From Planctomycetaceae bacterium (GTDB lineage Bacteria; Planctomycetota; Planctomycetia; Pirellulales; Pirellulaceae): 64,000 nt of DNA. Position 1 is the stretch's first letter, and every line of letters begins with the position of its first letter. Of the stretch, positions 9,350 through 19,199 are shown piece by piece. Below the pieces are notes generated by a model. The model did no database searches, was not told the DNA's origin, and saw nothing but the letters and a program-made list of their open reading frames with translations. The stretch covers positions 1 to 64,000 of the forward strand of contig SXOA01000180.1 of assembly GCA_005778405.1 (NCBI GenBank), in the 5' to 3' direction. The position numbers and the translations under genes were made by a program.

Positions 9350-9682
9350 ATGTCCTCCCCCTATTACGTCTCTCGCCAGGACTGCTCCCGCCACACCATT
9401 TTTCCCGGGGTCGACATCTTCACGACTGCTGGCGAGAAGATGATGCTTTCGTACGTCGAATTTGCGCCGGGGGCCATCGTCCAACCGCACAGCCATCCGC
9501 ACGAGCAAATGGGGATGCTGCTGGAAGGAGAACTGACCTTCACCATCGGCGGCGAGACGCGGACTTTGAAGCCAGGCGAGATGTGGCGGATTCCCGGCGG
9601 CATTGTGCACAGCGCCGTGGCGGGGGACCAGCCGGTGAAGGCCCTGGATGTTTTTCAGCCGATCCGGGAAGACTATCGCTGA
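9350..9682 (+). CDS. Cupin-domain protein
   Basis: The protein is 110 residues, a single small cupin barrel. Cupin motif 1 reads QPHSHPHEQMGMLLEGE with metal-binding histidines and a Glu, and motif 2 reads PGGIVHSA. Such proteins bind a divalent metal and can be dioxygenases, isomerases or sugar-binding modules. It overlaps the 3' end of the convergent kinase gene by 10 bases. A specific function cannot be assigned. Confidence 0.85.
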   Translation: MSSPYYVSRQDCSRHTIFPGVDIFTTAGEKMMLSYVEFAPGAIVQPHSHPHEQMGMLLEGELTFTIGGETRTLKPGEMWRIPGGIVHSAVAGDQPVKALDVFQPIREDYR

Positions 9683-12120
9683 CTCCGGCCAAGCGCATTT
9701 TGCCGGAATGCTTCTCTCACGTCGCTGCTGGAAAGAACAACGAGCGCCCAGATGCCCAGCGGCATGGTCACGAGGGCTGCGGGACTGATGGGGAGCAGCG
9801 CCAGCCAAGCGCCGGCCAGTGAGAGCCGGTAGCTTTCGACCCGTATCATTTTCAGGCCCGCCAGGAAGATGAACAGGGACCAAGGAATCTGGAGAGCGAG
9901 GGGGACCAGAATGACTGCCGCGCGGATTTGCACTGCGTCATGCGACCCCACCATTGCCAAGGAAGAAAAGATGCCTGCTCCCAAGCAAGTGACCAGAAAA
10001 GCCACCAGCCCCAGTCCGCCGCCGCCCGCTAACCCGAGTCCCGGCCAGAAGAGCTGCTGCTTGATGTTGACGAGCTTCCATTCGTCGACAGGTTGTGGCT
10101 TGGCGGGGATTGGCGGAGCGGCCATGTCAGCAAGGATCTTTGTTTTGGTTGCTGTCGTAAAGATTCCCCGCTTCGCTCGAAAGCCCGCGCGAATTTCCGG
10201 ACCCGCAAGCACGATGAGTGCCCAGATGCCGATGGGCATGCTGATAATCCAGATCGGGCCGGTTGGCAGCAGAGCGCAAATCCCGGCCGTCACCGCCAGG
10301 CCGTAGGTTTCCAGTCGCCGCATCTTGCGGCCACCGATGATCATGAGGAGGGAAGTGGGAAGCTGAAGAATCGTAATCAAGAGCGGCACAAGAATGATCC
10401 ACATCGGCATGTCGGCCGTCGGCTGCGGAGCGCTGGCCTGCGCCAGGATGGCGGCAGCGTCCAAGGAGGCAAAATCGGGGCTCCCGGTGTGAGCGAGCCT
10501 CGTCAAGACCGACCCAATCGCGAGCAGTACGATCAGCACGCTTGGCACCAGGCCCAGAAATCCGACAATCATGAGCCCCATTCCCGGGCCGGAAACTTGT
10601 CGTGCAACCTCCTCAAGTTCGGATTCGTCCATGTTTGCGGCGGGATGCGTCGGATGTTTGGCTTCGGTCGCCCTCCCCGCCGTGGCCCGATAGATTAAGA
10701 AGAGAAATGCCTGAAAGACAATGATCGCTCCCAGGATCAACACGCCACGACCGATATTGGTGTCGGGGTCGGCAGGCCCCACCGGGTTGGTGATTACTAT
10801 CCAGCCAAACAGCAACATGGCGACACCGACGATGAGATAGCCCAGCATCAGCCGGTCCAGCCAGGTCCGGTATTCCGCCTCCATCCAGTCGGGCCTCGCT
10901 GCCATCTGACGATAGGTATTCAGCGTGCCCAAGAGGCCCCCTATGCCCCCCACGATGCAGCCGAAGGCGGCTCCGAAGTAACCCACGGTATCGTTCTGGG
11001 AAAGATTCAGCACAGGTGGGAGCACGCCTAGCATGATCCCGACGCCGACCATCAGCAGGCTGAAAACTAGCATGATCGCAACCACCAGCACGCGGCCGGC
11101 CGTCCCTTGTGGCAGGTTCGCAAGCGGGGCTGGAACATTGGCTGAAGCCAAGGGAGACTTGACTTGCGGCGAAGACTTCACCGTCTCGAGCTCTGTCTTC
11201 ACATCGCTGGCGTGTTGATAACGCCTGGCGGGTTCTCTCTCCAGCGATCGCAGCACAATCTCGTCGATCCGAATGTCGATCTGCACCCTTTGCGACGGCG
11301 GGGCAAACCGGCCCATTGGCAACTCGCCTGTCAGCATCTCGTAGAACATGACGCCGAGTGAATAGATGTCCGCCCGGTGATCGACCTCGGTCGGCTTCTC
11401 GATTTGTTCGGGAGCCATGTACCGCGGCGTTCCCATGACTTGCATCGAGTGAGTCAGCGTAAAATCCTGCGGCGAATGCGTCAGGAGCTTGGCGAGGCCG
11501 AAGTCGGCGATCTTCACTCGCCCCGTTTTGTCGAGTAATACGTTCTCGGGCTTGATATCCCGATGGACGATCCCCTGGTCGTGGGCGAATTGCAGCGCCT
11601 CGCAAATGTGGGGAACGATGGCGAGAGCTTCCTGCGGCGATAGGTTGCCCGACTTCATTGTCTGCCGGAGGTTCAGGCCGTCGACGAATTCCATGAGCAG
11701 AAAATAGACGCCGTCCGATTGGCCGAAGTCATAGACAGTGACGATGTTCGGATGATTGAGCCGGGCCAGGGCGCGGGCCTCGCGGGCGAACCGTTCGGCA
11801 AAGGCAGGCTCCTTGGCGGCTTCCGGAGGAATGACTTTGAGGGCAATCAGTCGGTCGAGGTGCTTTTGCCGCGCCTTGTAGACGGCGCCCATGCCCCCTT
11901 GGCCGAGCAGCTCGATGATTTCCAGTTGCGGGAAGTGAGGTGCCAGATCGGCAATGGCCGCGGCCCGTTTTTCGTCGGTCCAGGGGGTCGTTGCCGCGGA
12001 GCCGGCGGGGGAGGGAGCGCTGGCCATGCCGCCTGCCATCAGGCAGGCAGGACAGAGCCCTTCCGGCGCGTCAGCCCCGAGCGGCGACTGGCAACGTGGG
12101 CACGTGGCGGTTTGGCTCAT
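9673..12120 (-). CDS. Membrane Ser/Thr protein kinase with N-terminal zinc ribbon
   Basis: The protein is 815 residues. Residues 1-30 hold a four-Cys ribbon (CPRCQSPLG, CPACLMAGG). The Hanks-type kinase domain follows at about 55-315: glycine loop LLGQGGMGAVYKA, ALKVI lysine, HRDIKPENVLLD and DFGLAK. The remaining roughly 470 residues are about ten hydrophobic segments with repeated sub-patterns such as MPLGIWALVVL. It phosphorylates Ser/Thr on partner proteins from the membrane. It lies 79 bases downstream of an ECF sigma gene on the same strand, the arrangement of planctomycete kinase-linked ECF systems. Confidence 0.93.
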   Translation of the reverse strand: MSQTATCPRCQSPLGADAPEGLCPACLMAGGMASAPSPAGSAATTPWTDEKRAAAIADLAPHFPQLEIIELLGQGGMGAVYKARQKHLDRLIALKVIPPEAAKEPAFAERFAREARALARLNHPNIVTVYDFGQSDGVYFLLMEFVDGLNLRQTMKSGNLSPQEALAIVPHICEALQFAHDQGIVHRDIKPENVLLDKTGRVKIADFGLAKLLTHSPQDFTLTHSMQVMGTPRYMAPEQIEKPTEVDHRADIYSLGVMFYEMLTGELPMGRFAPPSQRVQIDIRIDEIVLRSLEREPARRYQHASDVKTELETVKSSPQVKSPLASANVPAPLANLPQGTAGRVLVVAIMLVFSLLMVGVGIMLGVLPPVLNLSQNDTVGYFGAAFGCIVGGIGGLLGTLNTYRQMAARPDWMEAEYRTWLDRLMLGYLIVGVAMLLFGWIVITNPVGPADPDTNIGRGVLILGAIIVFQAFLFLIYRATAGRATEAKHPTHPAANMDESELEEVARQVSGPGMGLMIVGFLGLVPSVLIVLLAIGSVLTRLAHTGSPDFASLDAAAILAQASAPQPTADMPMWIILVPLLITILQLPTSLLMIIGGRKMRRLETYGLAVTAGICALLPTGPIWIISMPIGIWALIVLAGPEIRAGFRAKRGIFTTATKTKILADMAAPPIPAKPQPVDEWKLVNIKQQLFWPGLGLAGGGGLGLVAFLVTCLGAGIFSSLAMVGSHDAVQIRAAVILVPLALQIPWSLFIFLAGLKMIRVESYRLSLAGAWLALLPISPAALVTMPLGIWALVVLSSSDVREAFRQNALGRSQR

Positions 12121-12199
12121 GGTGTCACTCAGTTTCCGACGGGACTCACTTTCGGCATCATTCTCTTACGGAAATCTGGCCGCGGGTTACAGAAGAATC

Positions 12200-12934
12200 C
12201 TAATCTCCCCGGAGGGCGGCCAGCAAAACGTGCAATTCGCTTTCGATATCATCTTCCGCAGCCACGGTTTGCGCAATGAGCTGCCGCAGCGATTCCCGGT
12301 ATTTCTGCCGCAGACGATGGACGGCAACTTTGACCGCGCCGGCGGACATTTCGAGTCTCCTGCCCGATTCTTCGTAGGCGGGAGCGCCGGAATCACCGGT
12401 CAGGAACATTTTGAGCTCGTTAAAGAGCCCCCCTTTACCGGAGTCGGTATAATCTTGCTTGAGCTGCGCCATCGCCTGGTCCAGCAGCGTGAGCGCCCAA
12501 CGGCGGTCGAAGATTCTCTCTGCCGTCCAGTGGTCAATCGGCTCTTGTTGATAGCGCTGTTCGCCGCGCTCGAAATCGAGGGACAGCGTAATGGCGTCGC
12601 CACCCCTTTTCTGGGCGCAGGCCCGCTCCCGTTCGTTGCTCAGAAAGCGCGACACGGCCGTGAGTAGAAAAGTGCGAAATCGCCCGCGCTCCCGGTCGGC
12701 TGCTTGTAGGTAATCCTTTTCCAAGAGACGCGAGAAGAACTCCTGCGTCAGGTCGCGCGCGTTGTCCACCTGCTCTCCTCTCCGGCGGACGAAGGCATAC
12801 ACCGCATACCAGTAGTTGCCACAAAGCTCTTCGAGCGCGGCCCGCGCCTGCGGCGAGGGACTCTGGGCAGCGGCCACCACCAGGCTCCAGCGCGTGGTGT
12901 TGAAGTTGGCATTGCCGGAGGAGGCGGGAGACAT
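12200..12934 (-). CDS. ECF-type RNA polymerase sigma factor, kinase-associated
   Basis: The chosen start is the ATG at 12934 (MSPASSGNANFNTTRWSLVV), giving 244 residues; the track's longer ORF overlaps the divergent gene. Region 2 is visible (ARDLTQEFFSRLLEKDYL, then RGRFRTFLLTAVSRFL), and region 4 is the helix-turn-helix segment (RRLEMSAGAVKVAVHRLR). The NTTRWSLV opening is typical of planctomycete ECF factors next to Ser/Thr kinases. The linker between the regions is longer than in minimal ECF factors. No anti-sigma gene is adjacent, so phosphorylation by the downstream kinase is a plausible control route (inference). Confidence 0.9.
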   Translation of the reverse strand: MSPASSGNANFNTTRWSLVVAAAQSPSPQARAALEELCGNYWYAVYAFVRRRGEQVDNARDLTQEFFSRLLEKDYLQAADRERGRFRTFLLTAVSRFLSNERERACAQKRGGDAITLSLDFERGEQRYQQEPIDHWTAERIFDRRWALTLLDQAMAQLKQDYTDSGKGGLFNELKMFLTGDSGAPAYEESGRRLEMSAGAVKVAVHRLRQKYRESLRQLIAQTVAAEDDIESELHVLLAALRGD

Positions 12935-12995
12935 GGGACTCAATATAGCCGGCGGGAGTCCTGATTTGGTCTCGCCGTCAGAGTAGAATCGAGCC

Positions 12996-15770
12996 ATGCG
13001 ATTACTTGTGGCCACAGTCGTGATGGTTTGTGCCGTACTCCTCGGATTCGGCCGGGTTACTGTTGCGGATGGGCCAGCCAAGGGCTTCACTCCCGAACAG
13101 CTCGATTTTTTTGAACGGCAGGTCCGCCCCCTTCTGGCGGCCAATTGCCTTACGTGCCATGGACCACAGAAGCAGGAAGGGGGACTGCGGCTCGATACGA
13201 GAGAAGCCGTTTTGAAAGGGGGCGACAGCGGCCCGGCAGCTATTGCGGGAAACGCGAAAGAGAGCCGGCTGGTGCAAGCCATTCGCCGCGAAGGGGATTT
13301 GCAGATGCCGCCGAATAGTTCGCTGCGGCCGGCGGTGGTGGCCGCGCTCACCCGCTGGGTGGAGCTTGGTTTGCCCTGGCCGGAAGGAGTACCGGTGAAA
13401 GCGGCAGATGCCTGGAAAGTCCACTGGGCGTTTCAGCCAGTGGTGAAGCCGGCCCTACCCTCCGTCGGCGGCGGCGATGGGGCAATCGACAAATTCGTCG
13501 TTGCGAAATTGAGCGAGTCCAAGCTCTCGCTTTCATCACAAGCGGACAAACGGACGCTCATTCGCCGGGCATACTTCGATTTGCTCGGCTTTCCGCCAAC
13601 CTACGAAGAAGTCGCCGAGTTCGAGCAGGACCAGTCTCCCGATGCCTGGCCGCGACTGGTCGACCGCTTGCTCGCCTCGCCCAGGTATGGCGAGAGGTGG
13701 GGTCGCCACTGGCTCGATGTGGCCCGCTACGCGGACAACAAGGGCTATGTCTTCTTCGAGGAGAAGAATTACCCCTGGGCGTACACCTACCGCGACTACG
13801 TCATCCGCTCGCTCAACGAAGATCGCCCCTTCGACCGCTCCATCGTCGAGCAACTGGCTGCGGATCAGCTTGACCTCGGCGACGACAAGCGGCCACTGAC
13901 GGCGATGGGGTTCCTCACGCTAGGACCCCACTACATGGGGAACGTGCATGACATTCTGGACGACCGGATCGACGTGGTCACCCGCGGCCTGATGGGGCTG
14001 ACCGTCACCTGTGCCCGCTGCCACGACCACAAATACGACCCGATCCCCACTGCCGACTACTACTCCCTCTACGGCATCCTCCGCAGCAGCCGCGAGCCGC
14101 TGGTGTTGCCCGAATTCACGCCGCCGCCGACCGAAGGAGAGGACTATCCCAAGTTCACGTTCGAGTTGGATCGCAGGCAACAAAAACTGGACGCGTTCGT
14201 GGCGGAGAAGCACTCCGCGATTGTGAATGGTGCTCGAACTCGCACGGCGGAATATCTCCTGGCTGCCGATGCCGCCCGGAAAAAGCCCGCCGTGGAAGAT
14301 TTCATGATCCTGACCGACCCTGGCGAACTCAATCCGGCCATGATCGTGCGGTGGCAGAACTATCTGGAGAAGACCAGCGCGTCGCCACATCCGGTCTGGC
14401 GACCGTGGCAAGTCCTGGCGGATGTTCCCGCGGAACAGTTCAGCGAGAAAGCGCCAGGAGTTATCGCCCTGCTGAACAAAGGGGACATAAGTCCCTTGGT
14501 GATGAAGGGACTTGCTGAAAAGCCTCTCGCGTCGCTAAGCGATGTCGCCACGGTTTATGGCGAGCTGTTCAAAAAGATCGACGCCAATTGGAAAGACCAA
14601 CTCAAGCAAGCCAGCGAGAAGAATCTGCCACCGCCGGCGCGACTCGCCGACGACGCCGAAGAACAGCTGCGTCAGGAACTTTATGCGGAAGGATGCCCGG
14701 CCAACATCCCGCTTTTGTTTGGCTGGGGATTCCTGACCCTTTTGCCCGACCGGGCGTCACAAGGAGTCTATCAAGGCCTGCTCAAGGACGTGGAAACCTG
14801 GCTGATGACCGCGCCGGCTGCTCCACCCCGTGCGATGGTCCTCGTCGATGACGAGCCCTATGAGCCGCGGATCTTCTTGCGGGGGAATCCCTATCGGCCC
14901 GGGGACCATGTGCCCAGGCAGTTCGTGGCGGTGGCGAGCAAGGAGCGAAATCCGTTCACACAAGGGAGCGGACGACTTGAGATGGCGAAGGCGATTGTGG
15001 ATCCGGCGAATCCGCTGACGGCGCGGGTGCTCGTGAATCGAGCCTGGCTTTGGCATTTCGGCACCGGACTCGTCCGGACTCCCAGCGACTTTGGCCTGCG
15101 AAGTGATCCGCCGACTCATCCGGAGTTGCTCGATTATCTCGCCAGCGACCTTGTCACCAGCGGATGGTCCCTGAAAAAATTGCACCGCCAGATTCTGCTC
15201 TCGGCAACGTGGCAACAGCAGAGTCTCGACCGGCCGGAGGGTGTCACCGCGGACCCGGAAAATCGCCTCCTCTGGAAGACGAACCGCCAGCGGCTAGATT
15301 TTGAAGCGACGCGGGATGCACTGATTTCTGTCACGGGACAGTTAGATTCCCGCCTCGGCGGCAAGTCGGAGGAATTGCTCGGCGCGAGCTTCATCCCCCG
15401 CCGCACGATGTATTCCTTCATCGACCGGCAGGATCTCCCCGGCATCTTCAGCGTCTTTGATTTTCCCAGCCCCAACTCCAGCAGCCCGCAGCGGGATCTG
15501 ACAACGGTCTCTCCGCAGGCCCTCTATCTGATGAACGGGCCGTTCCTGAAACAGATCTCCGAACGCGTGTTGGTTCGCAGCGATATCGCCGAAGCACCTG
15601 AGGTCGCCAAGAAGATCGAGCGAATTTACGAAGCAGTCTTGCAGCGGCAGCCGGACGAGGCCGAGCGGAAACTAGCCGCTGGCTTTCTCGGGTCCGCTCC
15701 TAGCGTTATCGAATTCGAGCGGCTGATTCAGGCACTCTTGATGTCGAACGAGTTTGCGTTTGTGGATTGA
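12996..15770 (+). CDS. Planctomycete cytochrome, DUF1549/DUF1553 (PSCyt1/PSD1)
   Basis: The protein is 924 residues with an N-terminal signal-like segment (VATVVMVCAVLLGF). The cytochrome-c-like domain has CLTCHG near residue 50 and the family's GGLRLDTREAVLKGGDSGP. DUF1549 follows (FDLLGFPPTYEEV, GERWGRHWLDVARYAD), then a second haem-type motif CARCHDHKYDPI, then DUF1553 (NPLTARVLVNRAWLWHFG, THPELLDYLA). It is probably a periplasmic or cell-surface redox protein. Such genes are normally followed by a DUF1501 gene; here the next gene is convergent and unrelated. Confidence 0.93.
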   Translation: MRLLVATVVMVCAVLLGFGRVTVADGPAKGFTPEQLDFFERQVRPLLAANCLTCHGPQKQEGGLRLDTREAVLKGGDSGPAAIAGNAKESRLVQAIRREGDLQMPPNSSLRPAVVAALTRWVELGLPWPEGVPVKAADAWKVHWAFQPVVKPALPSVGGGDGAIDKFVVAKLSESKLSLSSQADKRTLIRRAYFDLLGFPPTYEEVAEFEQDQSPDAWPRLVDRLLASPRYGERWGRHWLDVARYADNKGYVFFEEKNYPWAYTYRDYVIRSLNEDRPFDRSIVEQLAADQLDLGDDKRPLTAMGFLTLGPHYMGNVHDILDDRIDVVTRGLMGLTVTCARCHDHKYDPIPTADYYSLYGILRSSREPLVLPEFTPPPTEGEDYPKFTFELDRRQQKLDAFVAEKHSAIVNGARTRTAEYLLAADAARKKPAVEDFMILTDPGELNPAMIVRWQNYLEKTSASPHPVWRPWQVLADVPAEQFSEKAPGVIALLNKGDISPLVMKGLAEKPLASLSDVATVYGELFKKIDANWKDQLKQASEKNLPPPARLADDAEEQLRQELYAEGCPANIPLLFGWGFLTLLPDRASQGVYQGLLKDVETWLMTAPAAPPRAMVLVDDEPYEPRIFLRGNPYRPGDHVPRQFVAVASKERNPFTQGSGRLEMAKAIVDPANPLTARVLVNRAWLWHFGTGLVRTPSDFGLRSDPPTHPELLDYLASDLVTSGWSLKKLHRQILLSATWQQQSLDRPEGVTADPENRLLWKTNRQRLDFEATRDALISVTGQLDSRLGGKSEELLGASFIPRRTMYSFIDRQDLPGIFSVFDFPSPNSSSPQRDLTTVSPQALYLMNGPFLKQISERVLVRSDIAEAPEVAKKIERIYEAVLQRQPDEAERKLAAGFLGSAPSVIEFERLIQALLMSNEFAFVD

Positions 15771-15774
15771 GTCG

Positions 15775-16833
15775 TCAGTTGGTTGTCGCCAAAACGCTCC
15801 ACCCACTGAGCCGCGACAGAGCCTGCTGCGAGCTGCGAAATTCCTGGGCCGCCTGCACCACTTCCCGCGGCAGCTTCTTCGGGATGGAGGCACGGGAAGG
15901 ATGGCTGAAGAGGAGCCTGGCTTGCCAGTCGGCGGGGATGGTGGTTGCCGCGGAACTCGAGGAGAAACCGATTTGCGAAGGGAACGAAGCAGCCGCCCGC
16001 TGCTGGATTTCCTTGGCTTTGACATGGGCGACGTTGCGGAGCTGAACTTCCGCGCGGGAGAAATCTTCCGCCGCGCGGCGGGCCTCGGTATCCCCTTCCA
16101 GGTAGAGCGAAATCAAAAAGTCCCGCTGGCCGCAAAGCTGCCGCTGATCGAGTGAGCTGACGATGCCGCGTAAAATGCCTTCGGCTTCGCAGCGAACATG
16201 CAGATAGTCGCCGCGCCAGCCGCGAGGGACGCGAAGCACCAGGCCGAAGTCCCGCTCCCCTTCCAGCAGGTTCCGCTCCGACGACTTTAGTTTGAAATAC
16301 ACCCCGCTGCCGCGGAGGATGGTACCACTCGCCGTCACCGTCTCCAGCGGCGGCAGCAGGTCGTACTTGATGCACGAGCCGTTCTTCTGGCTGACACCGG
16401 GAGAGATAGCGGTCCCGGCGAGCGCCTCATAGTGGCCAGTAATGTTGATGCCAAGGGAGAAGGTTGTCTCCGAGTTTTTGGTGATGGTCGTGTTCCCTTG
16501 CAGGCTCTCGCGGGCCGTTTTGGGAAGAAAGTCGACCACTGCCATCGTCCGCTGCGGAGTCTCCATCCTGATGAAGTACTGGGCCAGGTCTTTCTCTATC
16601 CCGGCTTGCAGCAAGGAAGAGATGCCGAGCTTCACCTCAATCAATTTGTCCCCTGGGTTCGCCGCGGCAAACTCCGGCGGCGTCACGTCGCGGCAGCTCA
16701 CCGCGTAGTGCATGTCGAACACCACTCGTGGCATTTCCGCCACCGCGGTGGCCGCAGAAATTGCTATCCCGAACAGAACTACCAAGGGGATTGATCCCAA
16801 CGCCGCCCTCCGGCGGCCGCAAAAACGGTCCAT
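15775..16833 (-). CDS. Secreted protein of unknown function
   Basis: The protein is 352 residues. The N-terminus is basic followed by a hydrophobic stretch (LGSIPLVVLFGIAISAATAVA), a signal peptide. The mature part is mostly beta-rich (MPRVVFDMHYAVSCRDVTPPEF) with two cysteines, and there is an Ala/Glu/Gln-rich helical region near residues 260-330. No known domain is recognised. Gene ends only 5 bases from the convergent cytochrome stop. Confidence 0.7.
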   Translation of the reverse strand: MDRFCGRRRAALGSIPLVVLFGIAISAATAVAEMPRVVFDMHYAVSCRDVTPPEFAAANPGDKLIEVKLGISSLLQAGIEKDLAQYFIRMETPQRTMAVVDFLPKTARESLQGNTTITKNSETTFSLGINITGHYEALAGTAISPGVSQKNGSCIKYDLLPPLETVTASGTILRGSGVYFKLKSSERNLLEGERDFGLVLRVPRGWRGDYLHVRCEAEGILRGIVSSLDQRQLCGQRDFLISLYLEGDTEARRAAEDFSRAEVQLRNVAHVKAKEIQQRAAASFPSQIGFSSSSAATTIPADWQARLLFSHPSRASIPKKLPREVVQAAQEFRSSQQALSRLSGWSVLATTN

Positions 16834-17322
16834 CTTGCCAGACTCCTAAAAGAAGATGCGCTCTAGCGCCGTCCTTGGCTGGCAATCGCGGCTGGCCCTG
16901 GATCTGGGCCGAGATGCCGCACTCGTTCATCGAGTCATAGGCGAAGCAAGCCAGGCGGAATTGCTAGCGGCAAATCGGGCCGCACCGCAATCCACCAGGC
17001 TGCAATTTCATCGTAGCGCACATTCCTACGAGGTCAAGGAATGTCCAGTTCGGGCCAGAATTCTCCCGCGGCCTGCTCCGCTAGCTTGGCTCGTCCAACT
17101 GGCGGTATGCGATTGGGGTACGGTGAATCTTCCCGGAGTGCGTGAATCTTGCTCGCAGCCATTGGGAAGGAATCGTGAAGCCGCGGCCCGTTTCCCCTCG
17201 TCACAACCGGCTTTTCTGCTAATATCCGCAGCCGCACAGCCTGGCCGCTGGGGCGAGCTATCCTTGTCGGTCCCGTGCGCTGGCAGGGACGTCACTCAAG
17301 GATCTCTCGGGACACCAAAGCC
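16834..17322. other. Intergenic gap without a supported gene
   Basis: These 489 bases separate the divergent secreted-protein gene and glmS. Open frames here are extensions of other-frame shadows of glmS. I see no tRNA, no terminator with a T-run and no convincing glmS ribozyme core. The glmS promoter must lie here, but no strong -35/-10 pair stands out. Confidence 0.5.
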
Positions 17323-19197
17323 ATGTGCGGCATCGTCGGTTACGTCGGCAAGAAACAAGCAACGGACTTCCTTTTGGAGGGGCTGCGACGGCTGGAATAT
17401 CGGGGCTACGACAGCGCGGGCATGGCCACGCGGACGGGGGATGGCGACTTTGATCTCGCTCGGGCCGTCGGCCGGATTGATGCGCTGGCGGCGCAGCTCG
17501 CGACATTTCCCGCAGCGGGAACTCTCGGCATCGGCCACACCCGCTGGGCCACACATGGTGTACCCAGCGAGGCCAACGCCCACCCTCATATCGGTGGCAA
17601 CGGAGTTGTCGCGCTCGCCCACAACGGCGTCATTGAAAACTACCAGAAGCTCAAACAAAAGCTGCAAGCGGAAGGCTATCAGTTTCGCAGCTCCACGGAC
17701 ACCGAAGCCGTCGCACACCTGGTCGCCAGTTCGCTCGAAGAACTGGAAGCTCGCCGCGAGGATTTTCCCGCCGATGAGCCCTACGCCATTTTGCTGGCCG
17801 CGGTGACGAAGACCCTCAGCCAGCTTCGTGGCACCTACGGCCTGGTGATGCTGTTTCGCGACTATCCCGGTGTCATTGTCGCCGCTCGTCTCGGCAGCCC
17901 GCTGGTGGTCGGAGTCGGCAAGGGTGAGCACTTCATCGCGAGCGATGCTTCGCCCCTTGCCGGTCACACGGAAAAGATCGTCTATCTGGCCGACCACCAA
18001 ATCGCGGTTGTTACCGCGGACTCTCTCCAAATCGAGCAGCGTGACCAGGGGCGCATCGAGCATGCCGTGCAGGACCTGGCCATCGAATCCACCGATGTCC
18101 AGCTTGGCGGCTCGCCCCACTACATGCTCAAGGAAAGCCACGAGCAGCCGGAATCCATCACCGCGGCGATGCGCGGGCGGCTTAGCGATGAGGATGCGTC
18201 CGCTGTCTTTGGGGGACTCAACCTCACGCCGCAAGATTTACGGAGAGTGAATCGCATCATCCTCACCGCCTGCGGCACGAGCTGGCACGCGGCTCTCGTC
18301 GGCGAGTACCTGATTGAAGAACTGGCCCGGATTCCGGTCGAAGTCGAATACGCTAGCGAGCTCCGCTACCGCAATCCGCCGCTGGAGCAAGGGACGCTGC
18401 TCTTTGCCATCACGCAAAGTGGTGAAACAGCCGACACGCTGGCCGCGCTCCGCGAAATGAAACGGAAAGGACATCCGGCATTGTCGATTTGCAATGTCGT
18501 CGGCAGTACCATCGCCCAGGAAGCCAACGGCGGCATCTATCTGCATGCCGGGCCCGAAATCGGCGTGGCTTCCACTAAGGCTTACACCTCGCAGGTCACG
18601 ACGCTAGCCATGCTCGGCCTGTACTTTGGCCGGATGCGGCACATGAGCTACGAAGCCGGGCGGCGGGTCATCACTCAACTCCGCAAAGTGCCGGATCTGG
18701 TCCGACAGACCCTCGAAACCAGCGGCGACATCCGCCGCATTGCCGCCAAATACGCCCACGCCTCGACGTTCCTTTACCTCGGCCGGCAATACAATTTTCC
18801 CACGGCTTTGGAAGGGGCGCTCAAGCTCAAGGAAATCAGCTACATTCACGCGGAAGGCTATCCCGCAGCGGAGATGAAGCACGGCCCGATTGCCCTTGTG
18901 GACGAAGAAACCCCGAGCGTCTTCATCATGCCACAAGGTCCGGTGTTCGACAAAGTGATGTCCAACCTGGAAGAAATCAAAGCCCGCGGCGGCCCGGTCA
19001 TCGCCATCACCGCAGAAGGGGACAAAGAAACCGCCCGCCTGGCCGATGACGTCATCTACGTCCCGCAAGTGGAAGAGTTTCTCTCTCCGCTCGTCAACAT
19101 CATTCCGCTGCAACTCCTCTCCTACCACATCGCCCTGCTCCGCGGCTGCGACGTAGACAAGCCGCGAAATCTGGCGAAGAGTGTGACGGTGGAGTAA
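17323..19197 (+). CDS. glmS: Glutamine--fructose-6-phosphate aminotransferase (isomerizing)
   Basis: The start is the ATG at 17323 because the catalytic Cys must be residue 2 after Met removal (MCGIVGYVG). The protein is 624 residues, near the usual 610. The N-terminal Ntn glutaminase domain shows RLEYRGYDSAG and HTRWATHG. Two SIS sugar-isomerase domains follow (TACGTSWHAA, ITQSGETADTLAAL, EIGVASTKAYTSQ), and the end KSVTVE is canonical. It makes glucosamine-6-phosphate from fructose-6-phosphate and glutamine, feeding UDP-GlcNAc synthesis in the cytoplasm. Confidence 0.98.
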   Translation: MCGIVGYVGKKQATDFLLEGLRRLEYRGYDSAGMATRTGDGDFDLARAVGRIDALAAQLATFPAAGTLGIGHTRWATHGVPSEANAHPHIGGNGVVALAHNGVIENYQKLKQKLQAEGYQFRSSTDTEAVAHLVASSLEELEARREDFPADEPYAILLAAVTKTLSQLRGTYGLVMLFRDYPGVIVAARLGSPLVVGVGKGEHFIASDASPLAGHTEKIVYLADHQIAVVTADSLQIEQRDQGRIEHAVQDLAIESTDVQLGGSPHYMLKESHEQPESITAAMRGRLSDEDASAVFGGLNLTPQDLRRVNRIILTACGTSWHAALVGEYLIEELARIPVEVEYASELRYRNPPLEQGTLLFAITQSGETADTLAALREMKRKGHPALSICNVVGSTIAQEANGGIYLHAGPEIGVASTKAYTSQVTTLAMLGLYFGRMRHMSYEAGRRVITQLRKVPDLVRQTLETSGDIRRIAAKYAHASTFLYLGRQYNFPTALEGALKLKEISYIHAEGYPAAEMKHGPIALVDEETPSVFIMPQGPVFDKVMSNLEEIKARGGPVIAITAEGDKETARLADDVIYVPQVEEFLSPLVNIIPLQLLSYHIALLRGCDVDKPRNLAKSVTVE

Positions 19198-19199
19198 GG

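Noticed and set aside
8890-9822. A 310-residue protein (ORF track)
   Set aside because: Its second half is an out-of-frame reading of the cupin gene and the kinase 3' end; only the first part is DUF6817-like.
16834-17322. A glmS ribozyme/riboswitch
   Set aside because: The conserved catalytic core sequence was not seen in the leader.
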